The translations under genes and the position numbers were made by a program. Shown here piece by piece: positions 5,915 through 7,511 of a stretch of 7,511 nt of DNA (positions are counted from its first letter, which is position 1; the number at the start of each line of letters is the position of its first letter). The notes under the pieces are model-generated. The model saw only the letters and a list, made by a program, of their open reading frames with translations, was not told the DNA's origin and made no database searches. Source of the stretch: CAZNER01 sp964572065 (lineage in GTDB: Bacteria > Patescibacteriota > Dojkabacteria > JAHIVN01); the NCBI GenBank assembly GCA_964572065.1, contig CAZNER010000092.1, forward strand, positions 1-7,511, given 5' to 3'.

Positions 5915-6253
5915 ATGAGTAAATATAGAATATTAAAAAACGAAGACCATTTTATTGTTCAATACCGTGTGTTGTTTTTTTGGAAAACATTTAAAAAACT
6001 ATTAACTCCTCATGGTCCATCTGTTGACCTAAGATTTTCAACAAAAATGCAAGCTGAAGAAAAAGTAACACAAGAAATAAAAAGAAAGCAACAAGAAAGG
6101 AAAGAAAATAGTAAATACAAGGTAATTAAAAATTATACATTACTGTTATTTTTACTGATGTCTTGTATAAACAAACAATACCACACTCCAAATGTGGAAA
6201 CATGTGTCAAAATGGATGAAAGTGATTGTGTAAATTTTATTATAAAAGTTTAA
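5915..6253 (+). CDS. Hypothetical protein with embedded C-terminal lipobox
   Basis: A 112-residue protein of unknown function, led by AAAGG about 9 bases before the ATG. Residues 1-62 are soluble: KYRILKNEDHFIVQYRVLFF, a WKTFKK turn, then a charged helix (KMQAEEKVTQEIKRKQQERK). This resembles small phage proteins with an FFWK motif and a following helix. Residues 67-84 look like a second N-terminus: a basic stretch, a hydrophobic run, then LLMSC with Cys84 as a possible lipidated cysteine. A short tail with Cys97 and Cys105 follows. The protein is therefore either membrane-anchored with a cytoplasmic N-terminus or a fusion of two former genes. SKYRILKN at the N-terminus and SKYKVIKN at residues 66-73 are similar. 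It lies just upstream of the endolysin, so a lysis or envelope role is possible. Confidence 0.65.
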   Translation: MSKYRILKNEDHFIVQYRVLFFWKTFKKLLTPHGPSVDLRFSTKMQAEEKVTQEIKRKQQERKENSKYKVIKNYTLLLFLLMSCINKQYHTPNVETCVKMDESDCVNFIIKV

Positions 6254-6302
6254 AGCTCGTAAAGAATGAGAGTTAGTAAAAAAATTAATTTCAAAGAATA
6301 AT

Positions 6303-6307
6303 AAGGA
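6303..6307 (+). promoter_or_regulatory. Ribosome-binding site for the GTG start of the endolysin
   Basis: AAGGA lies six bases before the GTG at 6314, and no ATG lies in frame nearby before the conserved domain begins, which supports the GTG start. Confidence 0.6.
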
Positions 6308-6313
6308 AAAGTA

Positions 6314-6712
6314 GTGTATAAATACGGGAAAAAATCTAGAGAACGACTAGCCACTTGTGATCCTCGTCTCCAAGAAATCTTCAACGAAGTTATCAAGGTT
6401 ATGGATATTTCTATACTTTGTGGACATAGATCAGAAGAAGAACAACAAAAAGCCTTCAATAATGGTAATAGTAAACTTCAGTATCCCAACTCTAAACACA
6501 ACAGTACTCCTAGTATAGCCATCGATGTAGCTCCATGGAATGGAGGGATTGATTGGGAAAATTATAAATCTTTTTATTTTTTAGGTGGATTAGCATTGGG
6601 TATTGCCGATCAAAAAGGTATTAAATTAAGATGGGGTGGAGATTGGAATAGAAACGGTAAATTTGATGACCAGACATTTGATGATCTTGTTCATTTCGAG
6701 ATTGTAGAGTGA
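6314..6712 (+). CDS. Endolysin, M15-family (VanY-like) peptidoglycan peptidase
   Basis: A 132-residue zinc peptidase of the M15 family, similar in layout to the T5-type L-alanyl-D-glutamate endopeptidase, which cuts the peptide stems of peptidoglycan at lysis. Visible motifs are ILCGHRSEEEQQKAF at 34-48, SKHNSTPSIAIDVAPW at 60-75 with zinc ligands His62 and Asp71, and DLVHFEI at 124-130 with the last ligand His127 and probable catalytic Asp124. Residues 110-123 (DWNRNGKFDDQTFD) form an Asp/Asn loop like the calcium-binding loop described for T5 endolysin. There is no signal peptide or membrane segment, so it stays cytoplasmic until a holin or similar protein opens the membrane. It starts at GTG and overlaps the next gene by 4 bases (GTGA). 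Confidence 0.92.
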   Translation: MYKYGKKSRERLATCDPRLQEIFNEVIKVMDISILCGHRSEEEQQKAFNNGNSKLQYPNSKHNSTPSIAIDVAPWNGGIDWENYKSFYFLGGLALGIADQKGIKLRWGGDWNRNGKFDDQTFDDLVHFEIVE

Positions 6713-7320
6713 AACTTACCTCTGATTTAGAAACATGGGGTATAGCCGATCCTGAAGACCTCTGGGTATTTGACAAGCTTCTCCTCTCAAGGCGTCTAGG
6801 CTACCTCTGTGGTCCTAAGGGCTTGTATGTACCCAAGCCTGGTAGGTACATAGTCAGACCTTGTGTAAATCTTCTGGGAATGGGTAGAGGAGCTAAGGTA
6901 ATGTATTTGAAGGACAATACTGAGTACAATATGGTAGATGGGACATTTTGGTGTGAAATCTTTAAAGGTCAGCATTTAAGTATTGATTATTGTGATGGTA
7001 AACAGATACTTTGTGTAGAAGGCGTTAAGTATTCTGCTAATGATATGCAGCGTTGGAAGGTATGGCGAAAAGTTACACAGAAACCTAAGCTACCTAAATT
7101 AATCAGAAACTTAAAAAACAAATATCAGTACTTGAATGTTGAAATGATTGGGGGTAAGATAATCGAGGTACATCTGAGGTTAAACCCTGATTTTCAAGAT
7201 CACAACTCTCCGTATGTTATACCAGTTTATAAAGATGAAGAAATAAATCCCAATTCTTGTCAGGAGTTTATTATGAGTCCAGATGAGGAAAGAGTGGGAT
7301 TTTATATAAGGAAAACGTGA
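6709..7320 (+). CDS. Conserved-looking phage protein, possibly ATP-grasp-like
   Basis: A 203-residue soluble protein translationally coupled to the endolysin by a GTGA overlap; the GTG at 6709 is the apparent start. I do not recognise it with confidence. Visible segments are LWVFDKLLLSRRLGYLCGP at 18-36, PGRYIVRPCVNLLGMGRGAK at 44-63, WCEIFKGQHLSIDY at 81-94, a basic middle (about 115-140), and NVEMIGGKIIEVHLRLNPDF at 143-162. The pattern of a basic nucleotide-contact strand, a glycine-rich loop, and a late E-x-H-x-R-x-N strand recalls ATP-grasp enzymes, which ligate amino acids or other carboxylates using ATP. This is by-eye inference and the protein is shorter than most full ATP-grasp enzymes. 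The first 150 bases are markedly richer in G+C than the neighbours. Confidence 0.8.
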   Translation: MKLTSDLETWGIADPEDLWVFDKLLLSRRLGYLCGPKGLYVPKPGRYIVRPCVNLLGMGRGAKVMYLKDNTEYNMVDGTFWCEIFKGQHLSIDYCDGKQILCVEGVKYSANDMQRWKVWRKVTQKPKLPKLIRNLKNKYQYLNVEMIGGKIIEVHLRLNPDFQDHNSPYVIPVYKDEEINPNSCQEFIMSPDEERVGFYIRKT

Positions 7321-7347
7321 TAACAAATATTTAGTTAAAAGTATAAA

Positions 7348-7361
7348 ATATTTATAAATAT
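7348..7361. repeat. Perfect 14-bp AT palindrome
   Basis: ATATTTATAAATAT is its own reverse complement and sits in the AT-rich gap before the last partial gene. It could be an operator or part of a promoter region, but A+T richness makes chance occurrence quite likely. Confidence 0.3.
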
Positions 7362-7390
7362 GGAATAACCAACTATAAGGACAATTTAAT

Positions 7391-7511
7391 ATGTATATTA
7401 CAGATATTTTACTCATAACATTAAGTCTTCAAGTCTTTATTTTTTCATTAATTTTCATATTATCAATTACAACGAGAAGATCTTTAAAGAAAATGAATGA
7501 GAAACTAGAAA
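7391..7511 (+). CDS. Single-helix membrane protein, 3'-truncated
   Basis: The first 40 codons of a gene that runs off the right edge. The ATG is preceded by AAGGA at 7377-7381, about 9 bases upstream. The protein starts MYITDILLITLSLQVF, continues hydrophobic to about residue 25, then turns basic and charged (TTRRSLKKMNEKLE). This indicates one membrane segment with the short N-terminus outside or buried and the rest probably helical. An N-terminal anchor followed by a charged, possibly coiled-coil region just after an endolysin fits an inner-membrane spanin. A holin or other small membrane protein cannot be excluded because the C-terminal part is missing. Confidence 0.6.
   Translation, partial: MYITDILLITLSLQVFIFSLIFILSITTRRSLKKMNEKLE

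Noticed and set aside
7353..7360. TATAAATA, identical to the T4 late-promoter core, upstream of the last gene
   Set aside because: The same 8-mer also occurs at 6317-6324 inside the start of the endolysin gene, and such AT-only words are expected by chance in DNA this AT-rich. Nothing else in the window is T4-like.
7180..7416. Open frame of 78 codons on the minus strand at the right end
   Set aside because: It overlaps the end of the coupled gene at 6709-7320 and the start of the last plus-strand gene. Its composition is what antisense AT-rich DNA gives.

Overview
The window is a stretch of an AT-rich tailed-phage (or prophage) genome. All credible genes are on the plus strand, packed with short overlaps, and mostly preceded by clear Shine-Dalgarno sequences (AGGAGA, GGAGG, AAGGA). 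A single-strand annealing protein, a RecB-type nuclease, a primase-helicase and a peptidoglycan peptidase in close succession mark it as a phage replication/recombination region running into a lysis region. Regular Shine-Dalgarno use argues against a Bacteroidetes-type host. The small lipoprotein-like genes would fit a Gram-negative host, but the host cannot be named from this sequence.

Region 1 (1-2602) is a recombination operon. It holds the C-terminal part of a PD-(D/E)XK RecB/Cas4-like nuclease with a cysteine cluster, a coiled-coil hypothetical protein, a two-helix membrane protein, a small hypothetical protein, an ERF-family single-strand annealing protein and two more small hypothetical proteins. 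Starts and stops overlap or nearly touch, so translational coupling is likely. Nuclease plus annealing protein suggests resection followed by strand annealing.

Region 2 (2603-2690) is a short intergenic stretch unlike the rest of the window. It has a G-run/C-rich hairpin, a perfect 17-nt pyrimidine mirror repeat and a small hairpin followed by a T-tract. It separates the recombination operon from the replication gene and may act as terminator, attenuator or structured replication signal.

Region 3 (2691-5609) is one large gene for an archaeo-eukaryotic-type primase fused to a DnaB-like helicase. A 331-residue intein with a LAGLIDADG homing endonuclease interrupts the helicase Walker A motif exactly between its Lys and Thr. 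The helicase P-loop is therefore complete only after protein splicing. This is the most striking feature of the window.

Region 4 (5606-7511) is a lysis/envelope region: a small cysteine-rich lipoprotein, a protein with an embedded second lipobox, an M15-family endolysin with a possible calcium loop, a conserved-looking protein with a faint ATP-grasp resemblance, and the start of a single-helix membrane protein that runs off the window. No RNA gene, CRISPR array, insertion sequence or minus-strand gene was found, and no gene-free stretch exceeds 100 bases.
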